Below are positions 35,481 to 45,331 of a stretch of DNA of 64,000 nt, one piece after another (position 1 is the stretch's first letter; each line of letters opens with the position of its first letter). Both the position numbers and the translations under genes were made by a program. The DNA comes from Oscillatoria princeps RMCB-10. Lineage in GTDB: Bacteria; Cyanobacteriota; Cyanobacteriia; Cyanobacteriales; Oscillatoriaceae. The stretch is from contig JAHHHT010000032.1 in assembly GCA_019359235.1 (NCBI GenBank), forward strand, positions 37,345 to 101,344, written 5' to 3'. A model generated the notes under the pieces. The model was given only the letters and a program-made list of their open reading frames with translations, did no database searches and had not been told where the DNA came from.

Positions 35481-35671
35481 GTTTCAATCCCGTTTCCGGG
35501 ATTCAGCTGGCCAAAAATCTTCTCCTCCTACCCCCTGCTGAAATCATTGTCGCATTCATTTGGACTACGCTTGCACAATCGGGATGCTCTCATAAATTCT
35601 GCCGCTATACAGACAAAGCCCGCCTGCGCGGGCTAAGAGATATTTCCAGCCGGCAGGCCAAGAATTGCTCT

Positions 35672-36451
35672 CTACGCCCGCAATTCTTGGAACGCGGGGT
35701 GAGATGGGTGGTAGGGAAGCTCAGCGGTGCCGGCAAGAATGGTGTGGATGGGAACGACTTCGACCACACTGTTGCTGTAGGCGAGGGCTTCAAATCCTTT
35801 TACCAAGTCAGGTGTCCAGGGTTCTTGCCTCACCGGCAGCCGGCTGGTGAGCTGAGCTCGCATCAGTCCGGGCAAAATGCCGGCTTCGAGGGGAGGCGTC
35901 CACCATGTGCCGTCTCGCCAGCCCCAGAGGTTGCCGGTGCTGGTTTCCAGCCAGTTGCCGCCGGCATCTGTGAGGATGGCCTCTCGGGCACCGCGCTGCT
36001 GGGCGGTTTGCAGGGCGAGCCAGGCGGGGAGGTAGTTGCCGGTTTTGTGGGCGGGGAGGGCGCGGTAAAATTGGGGGGAGTCGGCTAGCCAAGCGCGGAT
36101 TCCGCTCTGCTGCCGGTGGCCTAAGTCAGGGGGGAGATGGCGTCCGGTGATCAGTTCTCTGCCGTCGGGGAAGATGGCGATTCGCAGGACGGGCCAGGTG
36201 GGGATGAGGGCTTCTGCGCCCTGTCGCAGCCGGTGCCAGTCGGGTTGCTGCCACCCGAAGGTTTGCAGGGTGGTTTGGAGGCGCTGGCAGTGGCCATTCC
36301 AGTTGGTTTGGGGGCTGTCGAGGGAGGCGTGATAGACTCGCAGGGTGGTGAATGCGGTGGCTCCGTAGAGGAGTGCGGGATCGTCGGCGGGGAGTTGCAG
36401 GGTGCCGGTGGGGTTTAGGTGGCCGGTGTACCAGAAGTTAGGCGGTTGCAA
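35672..36451 (-). CDS. Aminotransferase class IV (PabC-like)
   Basis: 259 residues of the PLP fold-type IV family. The PLP-binding Lys is in AHKTGNYLP (about residue 135), followed by AREAILTDAGGNWLETSTGNLWG, the cofactor phosphate block. Most likely aminodeoxychorismate lyase (makes 4-aminobenzoate for folate); branched-chain or D-amino acid aminotransferase are alternatives. The N-terminus FWYTGHLNPTGTLQLPADDPALLYGATAF is typical. Confidence 0.85.
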   Translation of the reverse strand: MQPPNFWYTGHLNPTGTLQLPADDPALLYGATAFTTLRVYHASLDSPQTNWNGHCQRLQTTLQTFGWQQPDWHRLRQGAEALIPTWPVLRIAIFPDGRELITGRHLPPDLGHRQQSGIRAWLADSPQFYRALPAHKTGNYLPAWLALQTAQQRGAREAILTDAGGNWLETSTGNLWGWRDGTWWTPPLEAGILPGLMRAQLTSRLPVRQEPWTPDLVKGFEALAYSNSVVEVVPIHTILAGTAELPYHPSHPAFQELRA

Positions 36452-36657
36452 TTGCGGATTTTGGGGTAAGATGAAGGGCAGTAACTTATTGTGTCATTCT
36501 TGCCGGTTGATGGGACAGCTGAGGACGGATTTAAACAGTTCCGAGAAAAGCCGGTTATTTGCGCAGAGGCGATCGTTTTTCCAGAGGAGTTGGGTAAGCT
36601 TAATTTAGATTGGATGCGTCCTGCTGTCCAGGAAGTCAGTAATACCAGGGATGGGCA

Positions 36658-37104
36658 ATGGTTCAGGCTGAGAAAGAGTATGAGATGTCCCGCCGCAAGC
36701 GGATTGAGCGCCTTCAGAGGATTATGGCGGTGGTATCAATTGTGTCGTTTGGTGGATCTGCGGTGTTTGGTACTGCTCAGCTTTTCAGCAGTGCTCTGAA
36801 GCCGAGCAGCGAGTCTTCAACGACAGCAGTGCCGGTGGCGGAATCGCCCCTGGCTGGGCAAGCGCGGGGGTATGAATTGGTGTTGCAGCGGGAGCCGGAG
36901 AATCAGACAGCGCTGGAGGGGCTGGTGAATGTTAGGCTGGAGATGAAGGATGCGAAGGGGGCTGTTCAACCGCTGGAGAAGTTGGTAAAATTGTATCCAG
37001 GCCGGCAGGATTATAAGGAGTTGTTGGAGCGGGTGAAGCAGCCGGCGAAAGAGAGTGGGGGCGAGCGCCCAGAATCGACCAGTAAAGGGGGTGCGAATAG
37101 ATGA
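36658..37104 (+). CDS. Membrane-anchored TPR-like protein
   Basis: 148 residues: one membrane helix at about 22-45, an acidic linker, and a TPR-like helical part from about 65 (ARGYELVLQREPENQTALEGLVNVRLEMKDAKGAVQPLEKLVKLYPGRQDYKELL). The stop overlaps the start of the methyltransferase gene by ATGA, so translation is coupled. Part of its 3' end is repeated at 38037-38165. Confidence 0.75.
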   Translation: MVQAEKEYEMSRRKRIERLQRIMAVVSIVSFGGSAVFGTAQLFSSALKPSSESSTTAVPVAESPLAGQARGYELVLQREPENQTALEGLVNVRLEMKDAKGAVQPLEKLVKLYPGRQDYKELLERVKQPAKESGGERPESTSKGGANR

Positions 37105-37967
37105 GTAAAAGGTTAACCGAAGCTAACTTTTCAGAGTGTAAAGCTAAATTCAACTTGAGTTATCACGTTCCTTACGCTCATGCCTGTCAGGAACTTGTTG
37201 GATTTGAAGGAAAAGATGTACTGGAAGTTGGGGGGAGCTTACCTGAGGAGTTTGTGTTTGATTATCTCCAAGTAAATTCTTGGTCTGCGGTAGAAACGCC
37301 TGATTACGAGGCGGCTCTTAGGGAAGTGGGTGGGCTTTCTCACCAAGGCACAATTCTTTACAAGATTAATGACTTTTCTGAGCTTGGTTTCAAAAATAGA
37401 AGGTCAGACAAGTACAATTTTTTTCTTGGGAACATAGAAGATATTACTGATGAATACTATGAGAAATATGATTTAGTATTTTCTATTGCAGCTTTTGAAC
37501 ATATTCATAAGTTTCCCTTGGCGTTAGATAAAATGTTTTTATGTTTGAAGCCTTCAGGGAAACTATTTTCCCTATTCGCACCTATTTGGTCATCCCGAAA
37601 TGGACATCACATACCGAAAATTACTGACCGTGACGGGAAAATATTTGAGTTTAGTAATTCTCCCATTCCTCCTTGGGGACATTTACTTATGAGGCCGGCG
37701 GAACTGTGCGATTATTTGTACAGTGTTACGGATAAAGAAACAGCTGATTTAATCACCTATTATGTATACCAATCGAATCATATAAATAGGTTTTTTACAG
37801 AAGATTATGTAGCGTTTATAAATCAAAGTTACTTTGTAGTGAACAGGCTGGAGGGCATGTTCGAGGATGCAATTGACCCAGAGACTCAGGAAACTCTAGA
37901 AATACTTTATCCTGGCAGAGCTGAGTTTGCAAATCAGGGAATCTTAGCAATACTGGAAAAGCCCTAA
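37101..37967 (+). CDS. Class I SAM-dependent methyltransferase
   Basis: 288 residues. The SAM-binding motif I is DVLEVGG (about residue 40), with the later YDLVFSIAAFEHIHKFPLALDKMFLCLKPSGKLF block typical of Methyltransf_11. The codon and base use is visibly more A/T-rich than its neighbours, which suggests acquisition. It is flanked by a gene and that gene's duplicated 3' fragment, as though inserted by duplication. Substrate unknown; the setting suggests glycan or protein modification. Confidence 0.85.
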   Translation: MSKRLTEANFSECKAKFNLSYHVPYAHACQELVGFEGKDVLEVGGSLPEEFVFDYLQVNSWSAVETPDYEAALREVGGLSHQGTILYKINDFSELGFKNRRSDKYNFFLGNIEDITDEYYEKYDLVFSIAAFEHIHKFPLALDKMFLCLKPSGKLFSLFAPIWSSRNGHHIPKITDRDGKIFEFSNSPIPPWGHLLMRPAELCDYLYSVTDKETADLITYYVYQSNHINRFFTEDYVAFINQSYFVVNRLEGMFEDAIDPETQETLEILYPGRAEFANQGILAILEKP

Positions 37968-38036
37968 AAAATAAGGTAAGAAGAAATCGCTCTGATGAGA
38001 ATTATAAAGAGGCAGCTCTGTAAATGAATATGCAGG

Positions 38037-38165
38037 TGGAGATGACAGAAGTTAAGGGGGCTCTTCAACGGTTGGAAAAGTTGGTAAAATTGAATCCATG
38101 CCGCCAGTATTGTAAGTTGTAAGGAGCTGTTGGAGCGGGTGAAGCCGCAGGCGAAGGGGAGCAAA
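38037..38165 (+). pseudogene. Remnant copy of the TPR-like gene's 3' end
   Basis: Aligns with about 36937-37065 (aagggggctnttcaacng, gaagttggtaaaattg, ggagctgttggagcgggtgaag). It has a small insertion and no intact frame. It marks the far end of a duplication bracketing the methyltransferase gene. Confidence 0.75.
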
Positions 38166-38189
38166 CAATAAGGAAACAGAAAGGGTGCT

Positions 38190-39596
38190 ATGGTTTTTCA
38201 AGACTCTTCCAATCAGGTCGATAGCTGGGTACAGCAAGCTCATGAATATCTAGTAAGCGGGGCCCACACTAAGGCGGTAAGTATTTACGAAAAAGCTATC
38301 GAAGCCGATCCCAGTGTCAAGTCTAACTACTGGTATTTAGGGTTGATGTTGCTGCTGCAAGGGCAAGAAGCTGAAGCTCATACGACTTGGCTGATGGGAA
38401 TGGTGGAGGGTGAGCCAGAACAAGTGGAGGAATGGACATCTGAACTGATACAGGTTCTGCAAACAGAAGCGGAGCGGCGAGAAGCGCTTGCCGATTATTC
38501 AGTGGTTTGGACAATCCGGCAGCACATCAGAGAGATAGCTCCCACAGATATTAATAATCTGTTACAGATTCTGCTGCTTTCTATTAATTTGAATACTTTT
38601 ACAAGTGAAGATTTAACCGCATTGGGAATTATCGATCTGTTGTGCTCGGAATCATTTGCGGTTAACGCCCAATTATTATTCCAAGTGCTTCAAAAGGTTT
38701 TAGCTTATGCTCCCCACGAACAATCCGTCTTAGAATTTGCTAATGTTTGCCAGCGTTACGCACCAGAGGCTCAAGAGCTGGAAAGGAGCGTGATGTTCGC
38801 TAGCGCAAAAATCGGAGAACGTCAGAGTCCAGAGCGTGATGCAATAAAGTATTCGTACTTAGATGAAGAAAGGATTATTGACAATTTTTTATCCCAGCTA
38901 AATATTGAAAATCGATATTGTGTAGACATAGCTGCCAGCGATGGTATAACCATGTCAAACACCTATTTTCTTTTTAAAAGAGGGTGGGGAGGACTAGCCG
39001 TCGAATACGATAGCCACCAATTCGCCAAATTAGCGATCAGGTATGCAGAATTTGAAAGCGTTAACCTGAGCAAGTGCATGGTGACGCCAGAGAACGCAAT
39101 TTCTTTGCTAAAAGCCCATCAAGCCCCAGAAAATTTTACTTTTCTCAACCTAGATATTGATGGCTATGATTATTTTGTATTAGAAAAAATACTGAGTTCA
39201 TTTCGTCCCTTACTTTTATGCGTTGAAATCAATGAAAAGATACCCCCTCCTATAAAATTTACCGTAAAATGGAGTCCCAACTATAGTTGGAATAGGGATC
39301 ATTTTTATGGGCAAAGCTTGTCCCAACTCAATCTTCTCTGTGTTCGGCATGAATACGCCCTCGTAGACTTACACTATAATAATGCTTTTCTTATTCCTAG
39401 AGAAATTAGTCCCAGTCCCTCACTGACACCAGAGGAAGCGTATAGGAAAGGGTATCTCGAACGCGACGATCGAAAAGAAAAATTTCCTTGGAATGCCAAT
39501 ATGGAAGAAATTCACAGCCTGTCTCCTGTAGAGGCGCTGAATTATGTCAGTAAGTTCTTTTCTAAGTATGGCGGTCAATTTATTTGCAATTTATGA
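38190..39596 (+). CDS. TPR-like domain fused to an FkbM-like methyltransferase
   Basis: 468 residues. The first 215 residues are a TPR-like domain (WVQQAHEYLVSGAHTKAVSIYEKAIEADPSVKSNYW), closely alike to the N-terminus of the GT41 protein at 42232-44472. The rest resembles FkbM-type methyltransferases: CVDIAASDG (SAM loop, about residue 251), FTFLNLDIDGYDY and LLLCVEIN. FkbM proteins methylate sugars and other small molecules. The shared TPR part suggests both enzymes act on the same protein or complex. Confidence 0.82.
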   Translation: MVFQDSSNQVDSWVQQAHEYLVSGAHTKAVSIYEKAIEADPSVKSNYWYLGLMLLLQGQEAEAHTTWLMGMVEGEPEQVEEWTSELIQVLQTEAERREALADYSVVWTIRQHIREIAPTDINNLLQILLLSINLNTFTSEDLTALGIIDLLCSESFAVNAQLLFQVLQKVLAYAPHEQSVLEFANVCQRYAPEAQELERSVMFASAKIGERQSPERDAIKYSYLDEERIIDNFLSQLNIENRYCVDIAASDGITMSNTYFLFKRGWGGLAVEYDSHQFAKLAIRYAEFESVNLSKCMVTPENAISLLKAHQAPENFTFLNLDIDGYDYFVLEKILSSFRPLLLCVEINEKIPPPIKFTVKWSPNYSWNRDHFYGQSLSQLNLLCVRHEYALVDLHYNNAFLIPREISPSPSLTPEEAYRKGYLERDDRKEKFPWNANMEEIHSLSPVEALNYVSKFFSKYGGQFICNL

Positions 39597-39608
39597 AAGG
39601 CAAGACAA

Positions 39609-42116
39609 ATGACAGATATTTATTCTAGAAATCTTCTTTTTGCAACCTTCAATCACACGCCAGACTTAAGAATTGAATTTTTTACCATTGTCCTCAATGG
39701 CGAGCCCTTCATTCGCTACCACATTGACATATTCAAGCAACTTCCCTTCCAATGGCACTGGCATATTGTTGAAGGGGTAGCAGATTTGAAACATGATACC
39801 GCCTGGAGTTTACAGCTGGGGGGGCGGATCGCTGATGAAATCCACCGCAACGGACGCAGCACTGACGGGACAACAGAATACCTGGACGAACTGGCGCAGC
39901 TCTACCCAGAAAATGTCACAATTTATCGCAAACCGGCGGGGGTTTTCTGGGACGGTAAGCGTGAAATGGTGAGCGCACCACTGGCCAACATTCAAGAGGA
40001 GTGTTTGCTCTGGCAAGTGGATGTAGATGAACTGTGGACAGTCGAGCAAATCTGTAAAGCGCTACTGATGTTCGTCAACAATCCTGAAAAAACAGCTGCC
40101 TTCTACTGGTGCTGGTATTTTGTCGGAGAGAAGCTGGTTATCACCACTCGGAACTGTTACGCGCAGAATCCCGCACAAGACTGGTTGCGCACTTGGAGGT
40201 TCAAACCCGGAATGCGCTGGGCGTCGCACGAGCCCCCAAGATTAGCTGAACCTTTACCCGATGGCCAGTTTCAGGATGTGGCAGCAGTCAACCCCTTTCG
40301 ACATGAAGAAACAGAAAAACAGGGGTTGGTTTTCCAGCATTTTGCCTATGTGACCCCCGAACAGTTGAAATTTAAAGAGCAATACTACGGTTATGCCAAT
40401 GCTCTATCCTGGTGGACATCCTTGCAGGAGCAGACTAAATTTCCAGTTTTATTGCGTGAGTATTTTCCCTGGGTGGGGGACGCAACGATGGTTGACACGG
40501 CGGAGTCATGCGCTGTACTGCCAATCGCACAGAAAGAACCCAACAGCAATGTTTGGCGGTTTGTACAGCGAGAGGAGTCACAAAGTCAGCCGGCAGCAAC
40601 TAAGACAGAGCCTCCCACCATTCTGATTGACGGTATATTCTTCCAGTTCTATCAAACCGGCATTGCCCGGGTCTGGCGCTCCTTGCTTGAAGAATGGGCG
40701 GGCAAAAGTTTTGCTCAGCATATTGTTGTTCTCGACCGCGCCGGAACTGCTCCAGCCGTTCCGGGCATCAAGTATCTTCTCGTGCCTCCTTATGATTATA
40801 ACAACACCTCGGCGGATCGGGAAATGCTGCAGCAGGTGTGCGACGATCAGGGGGCTGACTTATTTATTTCAACGTACTACACAACTCCCCTGTCAACGCC
40901 CTCGGTATTCATGGCGTATGACATGATTCCCGAAATTGTGGGCGCTGACCTCAGAGAGCCAATGTGGCGAGAGAAGCATTACGGTATCGGTCACGCCTCT
41001 GCGTATATTTCAATTTCTGAAAATACCGCGGGGGACTTAATAAAGTTTTTTCCCGAGATATCTCCGGAGTCTGTTACCGTAGCCCACTGTGGGGTGCAAA
41101 AGATTTTCTCGCCAGCCAGCCCGGATGAGATCAGCCGGTTTAAAACAAAGTACGGCATCTCAAAACCCTACTTCCTTGGGGTTGGTGTTGGCAGCAGTTA
41201 CAAAAACTCTATCTTGTTTTTCCAAGGACTCGCTCAGCTCGCCACCAAACAGGGCTTTGAGATCGTTTGCACGGGGAGCGGCGGTTTGCTGCCACCCGAG
41301 TTGAGAGCTAACACATCGGGGATTGCTGTTCACATGCTGCAACTCAGCGATGAGGAACTGAGATTGGCTTATGCCGGTGCTGTAGCGTTGGTGTATCCCT
41401 CGAAGTACGAAGGATTTGGGCTGCCTGTTCTGGAGGCAATGTCCTGCGGGTGCCCAGTGATTACTTGTGCCAATGCCTCAATTCCGGAAGTGGCGGGGGA
41501 AGCTGCCTTATATGTGAGTGATCAAGATGTTAATGGAATGGCCAATGCCCTGTGCGATGTGCAAAAGCCAGAGGTGCGCAACACATTGATTGCAGCGGGG
41601 CTTGAACAAGCGAAAAAGTTTTCCTGGTCATCAATGGCTCAAAAGGTGAGTGCTGCTCTGATTGAAGCTACTCTCCTTCCTCTCAAGCTGAGCGAAATTA
41701 ATTTTATCATTTTTCCAGATTGGTCGCAGCCCGAAGAGTCCCTAGGTGTGGAATTGGAGGGAGTGATCAGGGCGGCTGTGACTCACCCGGATAAAAGTCG
41801 GATGACTCTCCTGGTCGATGCCAGCAACATTTCTGAGGAAGATGCCAATCTCGTTTTATCCAGCATTGCCATGAATCTTCTCATGCAGGAAGATTTAGAC
41901 GTGACAGATGGGCCAGAAATTTCTCTGGTGGGACAGCTGGGTCAAATGCAGTGGGAAGCTCTTTTACCCCGCCTCCACTCTCGAATTGTCTTGGAAACCG
42001 AAAACAAACAGGCGATCGCGGAAGCGAAAGCTGAAACTATTCCCTCATGTGATTTGAACAGCCTCAGCGATAAGCGGGCTGTTCAGTCAGAGACAGGAGC
42101 TTGGGAACTGAGGTAA
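39609..42116 (+). CDS. Double glycosyltransferase (GT2-like plus GT4)
   Basis: 835 residues. The N-terminal part (about 15-310) resembles a GT-A glycosyltransferase: [30 protein letters not shown] and WQVDVDELW (DxD metal site). The C-terminal part (about 335-690) is a GT-B family GT4 enzyme: [17 protein letters not shown], then [19 protein letters not shown] with the E-x7-E motif and an [13 protein letters not shown] stretch. The last 140 residues are unrecognised. It starts 13 bp after the FkbM-like gene, so the two are one operon. Probably adds two successive sugars. Confidence 0.85.
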   Translation: MTDIYSRNLLFATFNHTPDLRIEFFTIVLNGEPFIRYHIDIFKQLPFQWHWHIVEGVADLKHDTAWSLQLGGRIADEIHRNGRSTDGTTEYLDELAQLYPENVTIYRKPAGVFWDGKREMVSAPLANIQEECLLWQVDVDELWTVEQICKALLMFVNNPEKTAAFYWCWYFVGEKLVITTRNCYAQNPAQDWLRTWRFKPGMRWASHEPPRLAEPLPDGQFQDVAAVNPFRHEETEKQGLVFQHFAYVTPEQLKFKEQYYGYANALSWWTSLQEQTKFPVLLREYFPWVGDATMVDTAESCAVLPIAQKEPNSNVWRFVQREESQSQPAATKTEPPTILIDGIFFQFYQTGIARVWRSLLEEWAGKSFAQHIVVLDRAGTAPAVPGIKYLLVPPYDYNNTSADREMLQQVCDDQGADLFISTYYTTPLSTPSVFMAYDMIPEIVGADLREPMWREKHYGIGHASAYISISENTAGDLIKFFPEISPESVTVAHCGVQKIFSPASPDEISRFKTKYGISKPYFLGVGVGSSYKNSILFFQGLAQLATKQGFEIVCTGSGGLLPPELRANTSGIAVHMLQLSDEELRLAYAGAVALVYPSKYEGFGLPVLEAMSCGCPVITCANASIPEVAGEAALYVSDQDVNGMANALCDVQKPEVRNTLIAAGLEQAKKFSWSSMAQKVSAALIEATLLPLKLSEINFIIFPDWSQPEESLGVELEGVIRAAVTHPDKSRMTLLVDASNISEEDANLVLSSIAMNLLMQEDLDVTDGPEISLVGQLGQMQWEALLPRLHSRIVLETENKQAIAEAKAETIPSCDLNSLSDKRAVQSETGAWELR

Positions 42117-42173
42117 GTGCCGGTGAAATCCTAGTAGCAGGCAGAAAAAACCCAAAAGAGTGTCCGAGGTTAA

Positions 42174-42206
42174 GAAACCCGGTTTTTTTAAGAAACCGGG
42201 TTTCTG
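42174..42206 (+). terminator. Dispersed 'aaacccggtttctt' hairpin between convergent genes
   Basis: The stem gaaacccggttt/aaaccgggtttc lies between two convergent genes and can serve as a bidirectional terminator. The same palindrome occurs at 14516-14550 and 54429-54461. Confidence 0.6.
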
Positions 42207-42231
42207 AAATATTTTAACCGGCCCTACTTAA

Positions 42232-44472
42232 CTATTGACCCCCTTCCACGTACCTCGCCCACATTTGCTCGTAGGCATTTTCCATCTCGCGGGTGAATTG
42301 TTTCGCGTTCCACAGAGGAGAGGTTTGCCGCGATTGTCGCAATCGCCAGGAAATTTGTTGCCGCAGGACAGGATCTTTCCCCAAGCGAATCCCCCACTCC
42401 ACATATTCTTCATCCGTCCAGGCAATCCCTTCCGTTACCCCGGCATTCACCATCATCGTGTAACTGTTGCGGGCAGCAAATTGCTGTCCGACCCGCGTCA
42501 CCAGAGGAACGCCCATCCACAGAGTTTCCAGAGTCGTAGTAGCGCCGTTATAGGGGTAGGTATCCAGAACTACATCCGCAATGCCTAAATTGGCGCGGTG
42601 AATTGCCTCAGAGGGATCGCTTGGCAGAAATCGCAAGCGCTCCCCATCCACTCCTTCTTCCTCTGCCAGCTGGATAAAGAAGCTTGTAATTGACTCTTGG
42701 TCAGCCTTACCTTTAATCAAGAAGTAACTGTTCGGCACTTCTTTCATAATTTTCATCTGCAGTCGCGCTGTATCGTGATGCCGCTTGTAGCCCCCCTGAC
42801 CGCTGTAATAAACCACGGCATCAGTTGGAATATCCAGCTGCTCGCGCCGCAGCGTCGGCACACCCACCTCAAACCCATTCACCGCTATATAAGTCTGGGG
42901 CAACCGCCAGATTTTTTCCGTGTAGTAATCCTGAGCCGACTCTGGCAAAACATAGGGATCTGCAATATAGTAATCAATAGCAGGGAGTCCCGACGCATCC
43001 CAACCCAGCCAAGTGACTTGAACAGGAGCTGGTTTTAGTGCCATTACCTCACAGGTAATATCGAGAGTCAAACTGTCCAGATCAATTAAAATATCAATCT
43101 CATCTTGATAAATTTGCTCAGCAATTTGCTGATTGTCAGCTCCTAATTTATGAGCTTTGTAAACCTGATTTACATACCATTCTTGTAAGGGGTCGCCTGT
43201 CTCCCCATACCCGACAAGATAGGCATGAACTTGAAAGAGATCCCTATCATGCTCTTGAAATATCCATCGAGCCAGCCAGCCTACAGAATGGATTTTCAGG
43301 CAATGGGATATATAGCCAATCTTCAAAGGTTTCGTTCTCGAACCAGTCTCCTTGTTTTTCCTGTTGACATGTCTCTGATAGTAGGACTCCACTCCTTCTC
43401 TGGCATAACTTATATAATAAGACTGGCAAAGCCGCGCTACCTGATTCTGAATCAGTCTATTTTGCAGCGGCTGATCCCGAAAGTAGGGGAAAAAGTACAC
43501 TGAAGTCAGCATGCGAGACACCGTAGGTTGGGGAAGTTCTGCCGGCTCTTGTGCTATAAGCTCCAACAGCAGTGATTCTTGCAGCTGCAAAGCAGAACAG
43601 GCGTCCTCCCAGTACCCGACTGCTCCTAGAAGCCCTCGAATTACCAAGTGATTTGCAAAAACTTTCTCTGGCAGCGTCTCAACAAGAGAATAGCACCGTT
43701 TAGCCATCTCTATGCCTTTAGCATAGTCAGCCGCATTTTGAGAAAAAGTAGCGAGATGTCGCAAGGTTTCTGCATGATTGGCATCCACCCGCAGACACAA
43801 CTCTACAATTGATGCTGCAATGGAGTGTCTCCGCAGTGAGTGGCCGACTTCGACGGCGGCGTAGAGCATCACATTGTAAAAATCACGATGTTGGTGAACA
43901 TAAGGCACACAAGCTTCTGCAAATTCCAGAGATGAAGGGTGCAGCGGGGCGCATTTTAGAACATTCTTTAATACCTGAAGTAGCAAATCGGCATCAGCGC
44001 TGGCAGGTCCCTCTGCCTGCAGCAGTTCAATCAACTTCCAGGTATGGAGATCGTCTGCTGTAAACCTTTCCAGCTTGATGGCTAGTTGAATCAGATACAA
44101 CAGGTTGTTAATATCTGCTGGCTGAAGTTCTCGGATATGCCCCCGAATCAGCCAAGCTACCGAATGGTCTTCCAGCGCTTCTCGCCGCTGAGCCTCTGTT
44201 TCCAGAATTTTTACCAGTTCCCCTGTCCACTCCTCTACTTGTTCCGGTTCGCCCTCCGCCATTCCCAGCAGCCAGGTTGTGTGAGCCTCTGCCTCTTGCC
44301 CCTGCAAGAGCAACAGCAACCCCAAGTGCCAGTAATGGGACTTCACATCAGGTTCAGCCTCAATTGCCTGTTCATAGAGGCTAATTGCCTTGCTATAGTC
44401 TCCTTGGATGAGGTATTGATTGGCTTCTTGCCACCAATTAGCATAAATTGTTGAACTGCTCGCAGAAGTCAT
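42232..44472 (-). CDS. TPR-GT41 glycosyltransferase (OGT/SPINDLY-like)
   Basis: 746 residues. The TPR-like N-terminus (NQYLIQGDYSKAISLYEQAIEAEPDVKSHYWHLGL) is shared with 38190-39596; further helical repeats run to about 330. The catalytic part (about 375-740) matches bacterial family GT41: IGYISHCLKIHSVGWL, VQVTWLGWDASGLPAIDYYIAD and VLDTYPYNGATTTLETLWMGVPLVT. Family members O-glycosylate Ser/Thr on proteins (GlcNAc, Fuc or others). Next to a pilin gene on the same strand, the pilin is a plausible acceptor. Confidence 0.9.
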   Translation of the reverse strand: MTSASSSTIYANWWQEANQYLIQGDYSKAISLYEQAIEAEPDVKSHYWHLGLLLLLQGQEAEAHTTWLLGMAEGEPEQVEEWTGELVKILETEAQRREALEDHSVAWLIRGHIRELQPADINNLLYLIQLAIKLERFTADDLHTWKLIELLQAEGPASADADLLLQVLKNVLKCAPLHPSSLEFAEACVPYVHQHRDFYNVMLYAAVEVGHSLRRHSIAASIVELCLRVDANHAETLRHLATFSQNAADYAKGIEMAKRCYSLVETLPEKVFANHLVIRGLLGAVGYWEDACSALQLQESLLLELIAQEPAELPQPTVSRMLTSVYFFPYFRDQPLQNRLIQNQVARLCQSYYISYAREGVESYYQRHVNRKNKETGSRTKPLKIGYISHCLKIHSVGWLARWIFQEHDRDLFQVHAYLVGYGETGDPLQEWYVNQVYKAHKLGADNQQIAEQIYQDEIDILIDLDSLTLDITCEVMALKPAPVQVTWLGWDASGLPAIDYYIADPYVLPESAQDYYTEKIWRLPQTYIAVNGFEVGVPTLRREQLDIPTDAVVYYSGQGGYKRHHDTARLQMKIMKEVPNSYFLIKGKADQESITSFFIQLAEEEGVDGERLRFLPSDPSEAIHRANLGIADVVLDTYPYNGATTTLETLWMGVPLVTRVGQQFAARNSYTMMVNAGVTEGIAWTDEEYVEWGIRLGKDPVLRQQISWRLRQSRQTSPLWNAKQFTREMENAYEQMWARYVEGGQ

Positions 44473-44596
44473 AAAAATTACTTATAAAAATGCCGGGTGA
44501 TAGAATATAAATAGAGTGGGTAGCATACACTACCCACTCCAGGCAACAGCAGATTAACTGGGATTGCCTCAGACGGATGCCGGTGGCAGATATGCC

Positions 44597-45127
44597 CTAC
44601 TGGCCTAGTACAGTCATATCGGCACAGCCGGTGGAAGCATCTGCGTAAGCCTTAATAGTTGGCTGTTGATTAAGTGCCGCAGCCGGCTGATTTTCCTCAC
44701 ACAGGATGGCTCGGGTAGTACTTTGTGAGTTTTCAGTTACAGTCCACACGAGACCTGTGTAGGGCTTTAGGTTTTTCAACTTAGCTGTGGCCAGATGGGC
44801 GATGCCGGTATCCTCACTCTTTCCTACCATTGTGTAGCTATAGTTTGTGGTGTCGGTTTTGATGCCAACGCCCATACCTGTCATATCAGTTGCCCAGGAA
44901 CCCTTTTCCGTATAGACTGCTTGCTGCGCCCGGTTCATAGCACCAATATTGTTTCTAGCTTCCACCTGCTTCGCTTTGTTCGTTTGGCTGAGGAGAGAGG
45001 GCAAAGCGACAGCAGCCAGAATCCCGATGATGATAACCACGACCAACAGTTCAATCAGGGTGAACCCTTTATCCGGCTTTCTCTGATTGAGGTGTTGCAG
45101 AAACTTGGCCTTAAATTCGGTCTTCAT
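44597..45127 (-). CDS. pilA: Type IV pilin-like protein
   Basis: 176 residues. A class III signal with a 21-residue leader ends in Lys-Gly, cut by PilD before FTLIE; Glu at +5 is present. The hydrophobic helix FTLIELLVVVIIIGILAAVALPSLL follows and two Cys near the C-terminus (ILCEEN and GCADM) frame a D-region. Ser/Thr-rich stretches could be glycosylated. Used for twitching motility or DNA uptake. The 200-bp upstream region holds a direct repeat. Confidence 0.92.
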   Translation of the reverse strand: MKTEFKAKFLQHLNQRKPDKGFTLIELLVVVIIIGILAAVALPSLLSQTNKAKQVEARNNIGAMNRAQQAVYTEKGSWATDMTGMGVGIKTDTTNYSYTMVGKSEDTGIAHLATAKLKNLKPYTGLVWTVTENSQSTTRAILCEENQPAAALNQQPTIKAYADASTGCADMTVLGQ

Positions 45128-45178
45128 ATAGAACGTCTCCGTGAGGTGTGGGATGCTCGATTTCTTTCTCCTGGATAT

Positions 45179-45323
45179 AACTTACCCACCCTCGCTCAGT
45201 TTCATATCACCACCGGCAAAAAATTTTTTTCCGGGTCTTGAAGCGCTCTCATAGTTATTTATCCCAAATAATACAGCTTACCCACTTTCGCTCGGTTTCA
45301 TATCACCCCAGGCAAAATTTTTT
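45179..45323. promoter_or_regulatory. Direct repeat upstream of the pilin gene
   Basis: About 50 bases (cttacccac..tcgct..gtttcatatcacc..ggcaaaaattttt) occur at 45179-45234 and again at 45275-45323, both in the pilin leader/promoter spacer. They could be regulator sites or a remnant of duplication. No -10/-35 pair can be chosen with confidence. Confidence 0.45.
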
Positions 45324-45331
45324 GGTTGAGT

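Noticed and set aside
35687..36418. Plus-strand frames opposite the aminotransferase gene
   Set aside because: They lack motifs, and the minus-strand gene has an intact PLP-binding Lys and cofactor motifs.
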